Shown: piece by piece, positions 23,102 through 34,155 of the stretch
How the letters are laid out: each line of letters begins with the position of its first letter
Numbering within the stretch: the first letter of the stretch is position 1
From: Argyresthia goedartella
Taxonomy: Eukaryota; Arthropoda; Insecta; Lepidoptera; Argyresthiidae
Length of the DNA stretch: 64,000 nucleotides
NCBI GenBank assembly: GCA_949825045.1
Contig: OX463815.1
Span: forward strand, 26,651,356 to 26,715,355
Reading direction: 5' to 3'
Translations under genes and position numbers: made by a program
The notes under the pieces: generated by a model
Databases searched by the model: none
What the model saw: only the letters and a program-made list of their open reading frames with translations
Told to the model about the DNA's origin: nothing

Positions 23102-23230
23102 TCAGAGGTACCTATAACGATCTGTCGGCAGGCAAACACAACCTTTATGAAACTTCTCCTGCCATCCATTACATGCAGCGCCATCTGCATGGGACATGAA
23201 TTTTCCACATCCTTCACACTTATTTGCCAT
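23102..23230 (-). pseudogene. LINE ORF1 PHD-like zinc finger fragment
   Basis: A 42-codon minus-strand frame: MANKCEGCGKFMSHADGAAC then NGWQEKFHKGCVCLPTDR. The C-x2-C, C, H-x3-C spacing resembles the PHD-type finger at the N-terminus of ORF1 in many lepidopteran LINEs. One expected cysteine pair member is replaced (CNGWQ in place of CxxC), so the fold is probably lost. The frame closes with TGA at 23,104-23,102. Confidence 0.55.
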
Positions 23231-23393
23231 TCCTGCGTTATTGGAGACAGCGCTCTCTATCATCTGACAGCGTTAATATTGTGAGAACAAGGTGATCCCG
23301 ATCTTCTAAGTAGAAATTTGTTTAGGATAAGCTGCTATGCCGCCACGCCCTCTACCGGTGATAAAGTGACTTTAAAATTAAACAAAAAGTTAA

Positions 23394-23478
23394 GGTGGAT
23401 TGGACTCGAACCCGGATGATTGATTCAACGTGTCATGTAAGTATACAGACTGCTCCGCTCTGCGCCACGGTTGCTTGA
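23394..23478 (-). repeat. tRNA-like sequence
   Basis: On the minus strand a TGGCGCAGAGCGG A-box-like word is followed about 45 bases later by GGGTTCGAGTCC, a good B box. The acceptor stem does not pair well and the anticodon arm is unclear, so I read it as a tRNA pseudogene or SINE head rather than a working tRNA gene. Confidence 0.4.
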
Positions 23479-23564
23479 CGGTGACAGTGTGAATATTTGA
23501 TACCAGTTATCGCAACTAGTATACTTGATAGATAATTACGCGGTAATCCTATCCTACTATCCTA

Positions 23565-23820
23565 CTAATATTATAAGCGCGAAAGTTTGTGAGAATGTAT
23601 GGATGTTCGTTACTCTTTTAGGCAAAACTACTGAATGGATTTTAATGAAATTTTACAATAATGTAGCTTATACATCAGAATAACACCTAGGCTATAATCT
23701 ATAAAGATATTGTGTGAATTTTCCAAAATATACTAATAAGTGACAAGTTAGTAGGACAAAATTCGGCCATCTCCTTCCTTCCTACTTAGTATTATAAACG
23801 CGAAAGTTTGTTACTATGTA
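23565..23820 (+). mobile_element. Lep1-like Helitron pieces
   Basis: CTACTAATATTATAAGCGCG then AAAGTTTGTGAGAATGTATG at about 23,563-23,602 is the start of the very common lepidopteran repeat described as a Lep1-type non-autonomous Helitron. A second start (CTACTTAGTATTATAAACGC) lies at 23,782 and is cut at 23,820 by LINE-F, resuming at 27,360. Assignment is by recognition of the conserved start only. Confidence 0.6.
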
Positions 23821-23984
23821 AAGATAAAGATAAAGATAAAGATGTTTATTTGCTAAGATAAGGGTACAAGTAGGTGGTAGTATAATATTTAAGAACACCT
23901 TATCAGCTATTAATTTTAGCATGCAAATATTTAGTTTTGTACAAAATTAATAATAATATTTACAGTAACTATCAATTAATTACA

Positions 23985-26845
23985 TTTATGATTGAGGAAT
24001 TCGTCTATTGAGTAAAAGCATTAACCATTTAAACAGATCTGTCCTAAACCTATTTACTGGGAGCTGTTTTATGTGCTCGGGTATCTTATTAAATATTTTA
24101 ACACACATTGCAGAACAATTGTTTAGATATAGCGTTGTTCGTGGAATGTGGTTATATACTAATCTAGTAGAGTTTCTTGTATTTCTCGAGTACTTTTCCT
24201 TAGCCGTTATAAATAATTTTGGGTTAGTTTTTACAAATTTTCCAATTTCGTGGATGTATAAACACGGTAAGGGTAATTAACTTGATGAACATAGGTTTAC
24301 ACGATTCAAAGGGGGCTATACCGCAAATGGCACGTACACATTTTTTTTGTGTAATATAAACATAATTTATGTCAGTGCCATTTCCTCAAATCACATGACT
24401 ATATCGTAAAACAGATTCAACATAACCATGATACGCAATAAGGGCAGTGTTTTTATTCGTTGTATTGCGAAGTCTGCTTAATACAAATACAAATCTATTT
24501 TTTTTTTTACATACAATGTCAGTGTGAGTTTTCCAATTTAAATATCGATCTATGTTAATACCTAAAAATGTCACACTATTAGCCTCCTCTAGAATTTGTC
24601 CATTATAATTAATATTTAAAGTCATGTCTCTATTAAATCTATCAAAATTATTAAAATTAATACACATTGTTTTACTTAAATTAACCTGTAAATTATTATT
24701 ATTTAACCATTGAATTATACGTGTGATTGCAACATTAATGTCAGTCTCATGAAGAGAAATGTCATCATCAATTTTACGCGTTACGTTTATTGATATGTCG
24801 TCCGCAAACAAAATGCAGCTATGATTTGTTACCTCGGGTATGTCATTGATGTAAAATAAAAATAGCAGAGGTCCAAGAACACTGCCTTGTGGCACTCCAA
24901 ATTTATTCAATCGAAGGTCAGATTTATAGCTATTTTATACATTTTTGTCATTTATTCTACTTACTTCTACAAACTGTGACCGATTATTCAAGTAGGATTT
25001 TATCCAATCCAGTGCAGGTCCTCTAATGCCATTTGCTTCGAGTTTAGGCATCAGTTGGTCATGTGCTACAAAGTCAAACGCTTTCGACATGTCAAAAAAG
25101 AGAAATGTACTAAAATTTTTAATGTCTACATTATGTACAATTCTATCGACAAGTTTAAAAGCTGCTAGTTTCGTGGATTTATGTTTTTGAAACCCATGCT
25201 GCTCCGGAGTTAGTATGTTGAATTTGGCAATGAAATTAGTGAGTTTATTCTGCATAGCTTTTTCAAAAATATTGGAAAACACGGGTGTGAGGGTTATAGG
25301 ACGGTAATTACCGATTTCATATTTTTCACCCTTTTTAAACAAAGGCTTAACAACTGATACTTTAAGTCTGTCTGGAAAACACCCTGATATTAAGGACAGA
25401 TTTATGAGAAAGGTCAATATGGGCACAATCGCAAAGTGGCATTTCTTAACAATTTTTGTAGAGATACCGTCGTAACCTTCTGAATTTGTATTATTTAAGG
25501 ACATAACAAGTTTTCTCACATCTATACAGTCATACGGATTTAGGAAGATGCTTTTATTTATTCTATTTTTACCACCTGTATGAATGAGGGCATGGTTCAC
25601 TATATTTGTCGTTGTAATAAAATACCCATTAAATGTGTGTGTGCAATGTCTAATGGTTCTTGGATAATTTTACCCTCATGACTAATATTTTGTATAAAAT
25701 GTGGGAAACTTCCCGATTTATTTTTTACCACATTCCAAGATGCCCTACATTTGTTTTTACTATTTATCACATATTTATTATTTGCTTGTTGTTGGGATTT
25801 AAGGATGCATTTTTTAATAGCTTAGAGAATTTTTCATATTTAGTTTTATTATATTCAGTTCTATTTTTGTAAAAGGCAAACCTTAGAGATCTTTTTGTTT
25901 TGCAGCTTATTTTAAGACCTTTGTATACCCATTTTGGTTTTCGCTGACTGTTCCTTTTTATTTTTATGATAGGAAAACACAGGTTATAAAATAAGCAGAA
26001 CAAGTCATGAAATATATTAAATGCCTTGTTTAGATCACTTTCCTCATATATCTCTGAGAAAGTTAATGATCTGAGACAATCATAAAATGTTATAGAATTT
26101 TCATCCGAATAGTCCCTTTTATATAAAAATGACACCTTTGATAGTGCTTTCTTATCACTTACTGGAATTGTGAGAAGTTGTGCAGTTTCATGATCTGACA
26201 ATCCCAGTGGTACGATTGTCCCTTTGGCATGACTTATGTTGCTAATTATATGGTCAATGCATGCTGCTTGTCTAGTTGGTTCTGTGATGTGAAATGTCAA
26301 ATTGTTATTAATAATAATGTCCATTAAATTTCTAGTTAAAATGACATTTTTAAGTATATTTATATCAATATCACCGGTTATTATAATCTTCTTGTTTTTA
26401 TATTTACGTTCTAAAGTATTAACTCTAGACGGTCCATGAAGATTTAAACCTCTGATGATCTATAGATGCACACAATTATGGTGTTATAATGCTCTAACTG
26501 AACGCTACAACATTCAAAAAAATTGGACATAGCAAGATTATCAATGTCTTTTAGGTTTTTATAATTTATACCACTTTTTACAAGAATGCAAGAGCCACCT
26601 GTCTTTTTGTTTCTTGAAAAATTTGCTGCTACTTCATAGCTACACAGTCTTATATTTCTCTCACTTCCTGATTCAACAAAAGTTTCTGTTAAACAAAGAA
26701 TGTCAGGTTTCATACCGGATTCTGATAACTCAGCTAATGTCAACTCCAGTAGTTCTCTTTTAGGTAGAACGCTTTGAATATTCTGATGCATGATGGTTAT
26801 TAACAAAGAATTATGTTCCAAAACTTTGCCGTGTTGACAGTACAA
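23985..26845 (-). pseudogene. LINE-F ORF2 endonuclease-RT
   Basis: Read from 26,845: IMHQNIQSVLPKRELLELTL, LCLTETFVESGS, KTGGSCILVKSG, IIVCIYRSS (endonuclease), a frameshift near 26,440, IITGDIDINIL, LSDHETAQLL, then a linker. Frame 25,600-24,935 holds NYRPITLTPVFSNIFEKAM and FFDMSKAFDFVAHDQL; frame 24,910-24,386 holds GVPQGSVLGPLLFLFYIND and CILFADDISI (FADD). The C-terminus HIPRTTLYLNNCSAMCVKIF ... LLLNRRIPQS is at 24,160-23,990. There are about four frame breaks, otherwise all domains are present. Confidence 0.8.
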
Positions 26846-26970
26846 CTTAATCCGAAATAGTTTGGGTAGTGTCGTTAATTGTAAATGCCACTACTGGTAG
26901 TGCGGCTGGTAGTGTCCTTCTATGCTGTGCTGACTGTACATTTTAACGCAAAATAAACTTGGTAGTATCG

Positions 26971-27240
26971 TTAATTGTAAACGACACTACTGGTAGTGCG
27001 GCTGGTAGTGTCGTTGCCAAGAAATGGTTTATTCTTATTAACGAAAAAATTTTTTTCAACATTTTCTGTCTGCGTTGATCCTAAGCAAGTTCCTTTGTTA
27101 GCGATGTCAGTTTGAGTCTCTATACTGCGTTGTAATTTTGTCCTTTTTTTGGGAGTCTGTCTTAATCCGGTAGCCATGTCAGTTTGGGTCTCTACATTGG
27201 TGTTTAGTTTTGTAGCAGATATTTTTTTATTATATTTTAT
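26971..27240 (-). pseudogene. LINE-F ORF1 remnant with TQT motifs
   Basis: A minus-strand frame containing NVETQTDMATG (27,195-27,165), SIETQTDIANK (about 27,125-27,095) and GSTQTENVEK (about 27,085-27,055). The rest is lysine- and asparagine-rich. No zinc finger or RRM was seen. Downstream a 95-bp imperfect tandem duplication (26,866-26,920 versus 26,961-27,015, core GGTAGTGCGGCTGGTAGTGT) disrupts the end of the ORF. Confidence 0.5.
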
Positions 27241-27359
27241 CAGGTTGTGTCTGTAGTTAAGACCTATGATATCTTTTAGTAGAATCCTACATATAATGAG
27301 TTTAGGGAGCTTTTTTGGATAACTGCTCTCATTGTCACAATTATGTCACATTGTATGTA

Positions 27360-27535
27360 TGGTGTTTGTGACTATTTTACGCAAAAACTGCTGAATGGAT
27401 TTTAATGAAATATTACAATAATGTAGCTTATACATCAGATTAACACATATACATTATACACGTATTGTGTGAATTGTCCACAATATACTGAAAAGTGTCA
27501 AGTAAGTAGGAAAAAATCTGCCATAAATAAGTAGA
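27360..27535 (+). mobile_element. Lep1-like Helitron piece (continuation)
   Basis: TGAATGGATTTTAATGAAAT then TACAATAATGTAGCTTATAC matches 23,632-23,680 almost base for base. It continues the copy cut off at 23,820 by LINE-F. Confidence 0.6.
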
Positions 27536-27846
27536 TACAAAAAAAATGTATACATTATTTCTAATGCAAATTGATCCTTATTAAAACAAATAATTTCATC
27601 GCTTCTGGTATTTAACGTAAAACAACTTTGTCTTTCAGACTACATTTGGACAAATATTTTAGTAGTTACGACAGTGTGATTTTGTTTTTGCGCAACGATG
27701 TGATTTTGTTGTGAAGCGCCAAGCACAGTCGTTACCATCCTTTACTGGAAGCTATTCGGGGCATTTACGACCCCCCGTTGACTTCGTTGTGGATAAAACT
27801 AGAAGCCTGATTTTTTTATGGAAAAAAGAGCTCAACATACCTGGGT

Positions 27847-28088
27847 TGTACGAGCTAACACGTACAATAGTAAAATCAGCATTGTATTATCGTTCAATAT
27901 TGCACTTTTGGCAATTACCTACTTTTTGGGTCAGTTCGTGTACAGCCATCAAGCGAGCGTCGCGTTCTCATTATAATTTGCTCAGTACTTCATCCATAGA
28001 GTTTTACCAGTATTTCAATACAGTTTTATTATCAGTTTAATCAGTCTTTCAGTCAAATCAGTCTCATAGCTCCGGACACCCCGGAACA
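27847..28088 (+). repeat. 5' LTR
   Basis: 242 bp, begins TGTACGAGCTAACACG and ends CCGGACACCCCGGAACA (TG..CA ends). Compared by eye it is the same as 30,607-30,848 at every base. No clear TATA box or polyadenylation signal stands out. Confidence 0.92.
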
Positions 28089-28089
28089 T

Positions 28090-28103
28090 TGGTCCTTCGA
28101 ACC
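28090..28103 (+). promoter_or_regulatory. tRNA primer binding site
   Basis: TGGTCCTTCGAACC begins one base after the 5' LTR. It is complementary to a tRNA 3' end (T-arm GGTTCGAA through terminal ACCA). The position and TGG start are as expected for an LTR element PBS. I cannot say which tRNA. Confidence 0.7.
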
Positions 28104-28218
28104 TACGGAAAGATTGGATTTGAACACGTGTCCGTGTCGCGTAGACGTGACTCGTGTCACCATTTCCGCTTACCGTGAAAAAGACTCAGTGCCTCTACGG
28201 TCTACCAAAGAACTTCAG

Positions 28219-28330
28219 CTGTGCTATCAAGTGTTGCAGTGACTATCAAGAAGGAACTGTGCTATCAAGTGTTGCAGTGACTATCAAAGAGGAACTGTGC
28301 TATCAAGTGTTGCAGTGATTATCAGTTACA
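28219..28330 (+). repeat. 38-bp tandem repeat in the LTR element leader
   Basis: Three units starting GTGCTATCAAGTGTTGCAGT at 28,221, 28,259 and 28,297, period 38. It lies in the untranslated leader between the PBS and gag, where packaging signals of such elements often sit. Confidence 0.8.
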
Positions 28331-28537
28331 ATCAGGACTATCAGTTATCATCAGAACTATCAGAACTATCAAGGATTAGAGTGAGATTGAACATCATCGG
28401 TTCATTCTCTACCCAGCAGCAGTATCATCAGCGTTGGCCTAGGCGACGTGCCAGCCAGCCCCTAACTAGCAGTTCAGCAGTTATCAAGTAGTACGAGTAG
28501 ATCAAGTAAGATCTTGCCTTTTTACATATCTACATTA

Positions 28538-29141
28538 TGGCTTCTTTCACCGAAATCAGCGCTGGTCAGCAGCAACTGGCTCAAGCAATCGAGTCCGTTC
28601 TTACCAATTTCAAAAAGGATGGCGCGGAGAGAAAAACTTCGAGTTACATGACACAGATCTCGAATGTCTCAACGCAATGAAAAATATGGGAATCGATATC
28701 AGTTCATGGGACCCTATGATAGTCTATCTCCTGTCACAGAAATTGGATACAGAGACGTATACTGACTACGTAGAGTCCGTTAACAACCCGAGGGAGCTGC
28801 CAGTTTTGAAAGAGTTCCTGGAATTTTTAGAGTTAAAATTTACGACTCTAGAAACATCGCGCAGAAAGCAAGATAATTCTACGCAAAAGAATCAAGTCAC
28901 AGCAAAATATCAGTCATCAAATTATAATAATAACTACAAAAATTCATTTACTACAAACAGCAATGCAATTTCGCAATCAAACGTCAACGGCGCAAAAAAC
29001 ATGTCAGCAAAATATCATTGCGCATTGTGCAATAGCGACGAGCATGGAATCTATTTTTGTAAATGGTTTCTAGATTTGCCGCCTTTCAACAGACTAAAGA
29101 CAGTGAAGAGATTGAACCTCTGCCCCCAATTGTCTTTTTAA
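28538..29141 (+). pseudogene. gag of the LTR element (shortened, broken)
   Basis: A start codon at 28,538 (MASFTEISAGQQQLAQAIES) opens a frame that stops at 28,678. The frame from 28,677 to 29,141 continues in a shifted phase: WDPMIVYLLSQKLDTETY and then LPVLKEFLEFLELKFTTLE, a pattern of BEL/Pao gag proteins. A cysteine/histidine cluster CALCNSDEHGIYFC follows (knuckle-like), then NRLKTVKRLNLC. The usual gag is several hundred residues longer, so an internal portion is missing as well. Family assignment is by recognition. Confidence 0.7.
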
Positions 29142-29319
29142 GCATGACAATCAATGCCTTTCAGAAAAACTTTGTCGAGAATGTAATCAAACCCATAATA
29201 GTTTGTTACACGAGGCGTTTGCGCATTCCCCCCACCCGCCGACGGACGGCTCGGGTACAAGCGGGTCGCGCTGACCGGGGGCGGCAAAGAGCGCCTCCAA
29301 CGGAAATGCAAGCGCAGGA

Positions 29320-29520
29320 AACAATAACAGAAACAGTTCACACGTGTCGCTGCAGAATGACCTTTACGAAGTACTTTTGCCTACCGCTCTCATCAATGTT
29401 CAAGCAGTAAATGGATCGTATATCAAGATGCGCGCCCTTTTAGATCAGGGTTCCCAGGTCTCACTAATCACAGAAAATGCCGCTCAGCTCCTGAAGATAC
29501 CTAGGAAGAGATGCGTTCAT
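29320..29520 (+). pseudogene. aspartic protease N-terminal part of the LTR element
   Basis: Frame with NDLYEVLLPTALINVQAV followed by MRALLDQGSQVSLITENAAQ. LLDQGSQ is the D-x-G-S catalytic motif region of Pao-type proteases. The frame ends at a sudden change of sequence near 29,518, where the rest of protease and all of the polymerase have been deleted. Confidence 0.7.
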
Positions 29521-29524
29521 TGAG

Positions 29525-30429
29525 ATATATATTCAGGAAATACGGTTTTGTTTACATAAAGATCCGGAACATATTCTAAGCCATATCAAGAGGCCGATTC
29601 GTATGATCAAGGACGATAAAAGTTTATGCGAAGTATTACCAAACACAAGAAGATGTAATACGATAACAAGACCATGTAGCAATAAATGGATTGAGCTAAA
29701 CAAAATTAATTCTTATATCTATTTTTGTTGCGAGCCGTGTCAATTGAAACTTGTATGTGGCGATCAGATTACCCCACTAACAATGACTCACGTTGGATTC
29801 TTCAAGATAGATCAAGGATGCGTTATCAAAACAGCTGACTTCTTCATATACTCACACAGACATGAATTTATTTATTACAGATTAATGTGAGCGCCAAAAT
29901 AGAGGCACCAGAAATTTCCCAAATAAATCATATTATCAATATATCATTACCAAATGTATCGACATCCAAAATGGACAGAGTCGATTCAAAATTTAATCAG
30001 ATACAGCTTCAAAAAATCGAAAAGAATATTGAGATAATGAAAAACAACGAGCCTCTAGCAGTCGGAGTATCATACAATGATATACATCATTATGCAGCGA
30101 TATACATATTGTTCGCTCTGGTAGCAGTCATCGTCGTGGTGTGGGCGTGGCGGCGCTTCAGTTGTCGACTCACGCCTGCTTGCGCCGCGGCCGCAGCGGA
30201 GCCACCGGCGGCTTCGCCCGCAGCGGCAGCATCCATCAGTGTACAGTGTACTGAACATTACAGTGAATTGAGTGAATTTACCAAAATAAGTGCGCGTGCG
30301 CCGGGACCAGCAAAGCGTACCCTTTTTAGTAACGATCAAAGTGCGCGAGTGTTAATGAAAGACACTAGTTCTTCGCCTATAGTGAATCGACCAGTTTTTA
30401 AAATATCGGACGGACATTTAGATTCTTAG
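29525..30429 (+). pseudogene. envelope-like glycoprotein, C-terminal part
   Basis: Two overlapping frames (to 29,890 and from 29,887) with a frame break at about 29,887. The first has a cysteine-rich ectodomain-like stretch (several C residues, e.g. CCEPCQLKLVCGD and GCVIKTADFFIYSH). The second has a hydrophobic segment AAIYILFALVAVIVVVWAW (about 30,095-30,150), a short basic anchor (RRFSCR), then a long alanine/proline- and serine-rich tail ending at 30,429. This layout suggests the membrane-proximal part of an insect retroelement Env. The N-terminal part, including any cleavage and fusion regions, is missing. Inactive. Confidence 0.6.
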
Positions 30430-30606
30430 TTTTATAAACATATGGTTTCGATAACATTATATGTAGAAAAGTGCAGTATCAGTGAGAATATTTTAATCTT
30501 AAGCTAGTAACAAAATGAATTATTTTAGTTATTTAAGCTTAAATCATCATGTATCATATCAGCATCTTATCATCTATACTAAACCCATTTCTCTCGCCCG
30601 GGAATA

Positions 30607-30848
30607 TGTACGAGCTAACACGTACAATAGTAAAATCAGCATTGTATTATCGTTCAATATTGCACTTTTGGCAATTACCTACTTTTTGGGTCAGTTCGTG
30701 TACAGCCATCAAGCGAGCGTCGCGTTCTCATTATAATTTGCTCAGTACTTCATCCATAGAGTTTTACCAGTATTTCAATACAGTTTTATTATCAGTTTAA
30801 TCAGTCTTTCAGTCAAATCAGTCTCATAGCTCCGGACACCCCGGAACA
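30607..30848 (+). repeat. 3' LTR
   Basis: 242 bp, identical by eye to the 5' LTR at 27,847-28,088. A conventional polypurine tract is not obvious just before it (CCCGGGAATA). Confidence 0.92.
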
Positions 30849-30853
30849 TGGGT

Positions 30854-31560
30854 ATATGCCCAAATAACCAGTAGATTTAAAAATACGGCAAGTCAAAGTT
30901 CCTTAATTCTTTCACTGACCCACTGACTGGCTTACTGACCGATCATAAAAATTCTAAGGTACTTCTAGCAGACCTACAAGCTTGAATTTTTTAACCTGGA
31001 TTCGTGAACTCATAAAGGCGCTCTACGTTACTGCATTCCAGCGAGGTGCAAACTTGGGTTGATCGGATAGTACATTAGCCTCCGGATGTCTCGCGTGAGA
31101 GTGCAGAGTGCACAATTTTATAACCTAGTCATTTACGCGCCAATGCGGCGCTTTAGATGGCGTATGTGCCATATTATTTATTTTGCAATCAAATTTTGGG
31201 TGGTGCGAAGTGGTGGTCAGCTAGTTGATAATAATATTGCGATACTGTTTATTGAAACACCGGCAGTATCAATTTGTGATTGCCACGAGCACACACAAAT
31301 TCACAGATTTATGCACTAAATCACTAATTATCACTTTGGTCAAAAGGTGTTTTATATAGCGCCGCTACTTAGGTCTGTTTGTTTCGCGATTTTTAATGTT
31401 AGCGATAATTTGAATGGGTTAAAAGTAATTTAATATGGTAAACTGTATGAAACTTGTTCACTCAGCACAACGGTGATAAAGTAGTAGGTAAAGATCGAAG
31501 GGTGGTTTCGAACCACGGGTCACGCATCGGGGACAGGAATGTGCTGGTGAAGAAGCAGCA
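30854..31560. other. non-coding, dispersed repeat debris
   Basis: Includes a run CTGACCCACTGACTGGCTTACTGACC near 30,916 of a type common in lepidopteran intergenic repeats. A tRNA-like B-box (complement GGTTCGAAACC) lies near 31,505. No gene seen. Confidence 0.35.
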
Positions 31561-31564
31561 GCCG

Positions 31565-33165
31565 CATTTGCATATTACTTCTCGGACGTTTCCCTTCCTG
31601 ATGAGCCAATGCTCGATTCGGATCTGGTAAACAGTTTTGATGGCACTTGCTCTGCTAATTACATACAAGTTTCACATATCTCCCGTAGGGACATAGTGGA
31701 AGGACTGAAGCAGCTACGGCCAAGGAGCGCAATTGGACCGAACAACGTCCCTCCTTATTTTTTGAAAGCCTACAGTGATCAGCTGGTTCTACCTTTGGGT
31801 CGGATATTCAATCTTGCTCTAGAGCAAGGTAAGTATCCCGCCAGCTGGAAGCTTTCTCGAGTCAGTCCTATCCCCAAGACAAGTGACACTGCCTCCGTTG
31901 ACAAATATCGGCCTATTACGATCCTGAGTTCTTTGGCAAAACTGTTTGAGTCGATCATACATGACAAAATCAGTTCGCAGATTGCGCCTTATCTGAGCGA
32001 CTCGCAACACGGATTAAGGAGTCGCCGCTTAGTTAACACCAACTTACTGACGCTAGTCGAGAGAGAGCATGGACATGGGATGTCAGGTGGACGTCGCCTA
32101 TATGGACTTCCGTAAGGCGTTTGACAGAGTCGATAACGACGTACTAATGAAGAAGTTGTGTGCTATTGGATTTGCCTCACGGCTGTTGGTTTTCTTCTTT
32201 GACTACGGATGATTGTAGTTTGCTGCAGGAATATCTAGACGCAGTTCTTAGGTGGAGTGTGTACAATAAACTCCTATTTAATATTGCCAAGTGTTATGTT
32301 ATGTCATTTACGCGCTCTTCTCAGCCTATAAGCGCGACGTATGCACTCGGTACGGAGTCTTTGACTCGAGTGTATTCGATTAAGGATCTCTGTGTTACGT
32401 TCGACCCCAAACTTACATTGGTGTTCGTAATAAGGAATAGTAAGGATTTTCGAACCTGGGTGTGGTCCAGCTTCTTTACAAGGCCCTAGTGAGAACCAAA
32501 CTTGAATCTGGCTCGGTTGTCTGGAATCCACATCAAGGCTCTTACATACTTTTGCTCGAGAAGGTACATAAAGCTTTCCTACTATACCTATATAAGAGGA
32601 AATTTGGATAATATCCTTACCTTTATCCATCCGCTTTCATATTGGGTATGCTTCTCGGATACAACTCACTAGAGGTCAGACGTAACACAGAGCAGCTACT
32701 AACTGTGAGTTGATTGTTGCGAGGCGACAGTGACTGTGTCGCGCTTGTCGGTACCCGACAAAAATACTGATAGCGGGCGGCACGCAACGTACGGTGGCGC
32801 GCCAGCAGTCTCCGCTGGTGAGGGCGCAGGACAGTCTCAACGCTCTGTTGGCTGCAGCACCACTGACTGATCTGTTTGGTGATGCATGGAGGCATATTGT
32901 GCGAGAATGTGGAAAGTTTTGCGAGATTAATGTGTGACTGTGTATAATTTTAATTATTATTATTTTTCTGTTTGAAATGTTTTAATTGAAATCGAATTTA
33001 GTTTAATCTTAACATTTATTAATGGTATTTAAGGTATTTGACGGATAATTTGTAATTTAATTTATTTTTATAGTGCTTTTTATCCTCTGTACTTTTCCCA
33101 TATGTGTATAATGGAACCTGGAGTCATATCCAAGATGTTGTTTAAATAAAATTTGAAAAAAAAAG
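31565..33165 (+). pseudogene. LINE-G reverse transcriptase, 5'-truncated
   Basis: Frame 31,609-32,115 carries RSAIGPNNVPPYFLKAYSDQ, VSPIPKTSDTASVDKYRPIT and SDSQHGLRSRRLVNTNLL. After a frameshift near 32,090 comes VDVAYMDFRKAFDRVDNDVL. The YxDD region is missing (a deletion near 32,190-32,210), and later fragments are frameshifted up to AAAPLTDLFGDAWRHIVREC near 32,860-32,920. The 3' untranslated end has AATAAA at 33,146 and a poly(A) tail to 33,165. Different clade from LINE-A to LINE-F (R1/jockey-like). Confidence 0.75.
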
Positions 33166-33480
33166 GTTCAGTCAGGTGTTTTGGTCAGGTTTGTCAGGTG
33201 ACAGCCGACGAACTTAAATTCATTGGATTGAATTTAATGAAACCTCTTTAACCCCTTGATTGACTTTGGGTACCGAAAATGCCGTTATAGGTTTTGAATT
33301 CTATTACCATGGCATAAAGTTCAAAATTTCGACCCGTTAAAATGTCAAAGTCAAATATGTTTATTGTTTTCGAGATCTTTTTTGTTATTTAAATGTCAAT
33401 TGCTATTTGACTGAATTCGTTAATCACATCGTGACTTACGTGCTTGATTTTCTTCAATTCGTTCTGGGTCGAATGATTCC
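33166..33480. other. repeat spacer
   Basis: Holds a word ATGCCGTTATAGGTTTTGAA then TACCATGGCATAAAGTTCAAAAT (33,280-33,330) that recurs inside the Tc1 pseudogene at 43,765-43,815. No coding. Confidence 0.4.
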
Positions 33481-33559
33481 TGTTGGCTATTTTCGTCGGC
33501 TTGCTGAAGTTGGGTTACACCGCGCGGAACCTGGAGTCAACCGAGGCAGATAAAATTCT

Positions 33560-33930
33560 ACCAATGAGTAAGAGATCTTGGCGGCATTTGAAGCGGATCC
33601 TACCACCAGCATTAGAGCAGTAGACATTTCCAAATGGAAAGGTATGGAAAACAATGCACCATAACAACAAATATCATTTTCATGGGACGGGTGGACTAGG
33701 TCTGGAAGAGCAAGATCCCCATAGAAGGATTCATTTTGCCGTTTTCTCCTCAATGAAAATGCGCAGTTTTTAAATCAATATTGTGGATTGATGAAAGCAA
33801 ATTTTCGAGATGAGGTATCACAAACTTCCATAATAAACATGAATGGGCTGACAAGCACCACAATCCACATTGGAAAAAGGCGGTGTCAATCCACAGGAAA
33901 GGAAGATGCCCATTTTAGGCCCAAGACTGC
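33560..33930 (+). pseudogene. Tc1/mariner transposase, N-terminal half
   Basis: Broken frame with ILAAFEADPTTSIRAVDISK (helix-turn-helix region), and, after a gap, an ESKF word and NFHNKHEWADKHHNPHW around the first catalytic aspartate of a Tc1/mariner-like family common in insects. It is continued at 34,980-35,490; the stretch between holds a MITE and unrelated sequence. Confidence 0.6.
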
Positions 33931-34155
33931 CCAACCACGAGATAATTACTAATAATGATGATAATTCTCAAGTTTATTTATCAATATTTTGGTACATAAC
34001 TATGGGGATACGTGGATGAATATAAAAGGTATTGTTATTGAAAATGTAGTGCGTCCTCCCAAGATACAAAAATCTTACTTGACATCAGTGTTGTCATAGA
34101 GGATGTGTATGAAGTTTAATCATAAAAAGTATAATCATAATAAGATATAGGGCTA

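Larger units (their letters stand above)
23821..27353 (-). mobile_element. LINE-F, full-length CR1/jockey-type LINE
   Basis: A 3.53-kb minus-strand LINE inserted in a Lep1-like repeat. TATGTA flanks both sides (23,815-23,820 and 27,354-27,359) as a possible target duplication. The 3' end (plus-strand left side) is a TTTATC microsatellite tail at 23,821-23,843. ORF1 traces lie at 27,240-26,971 and ORF2 at 26,845-23,985, with a few frameshifts. Host sequence joins up across it. Confidence 0.8.
27847..30848 (+). mobile_element. LTR retroelement, BEL/Pao-like with env remnant, polymerase deleted
   Basis: A 3,002-bp element flanked by a perfect 5-bp target duplication TGGGT (27,842-27,846 and 30,849-30,853). 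The two 242-bp LTRs appear identical. Internal parts in order: primer binding site, gag, start of the protease, then an abrupt junction near 29,520 into an envelope-like C-terminal region. Reverse transcriptase, RNase H and integrase are absent. This is a recently inserted but defective endogenous retroelement; it can only have moved with help from an intact relative. Confidence 0.9.
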
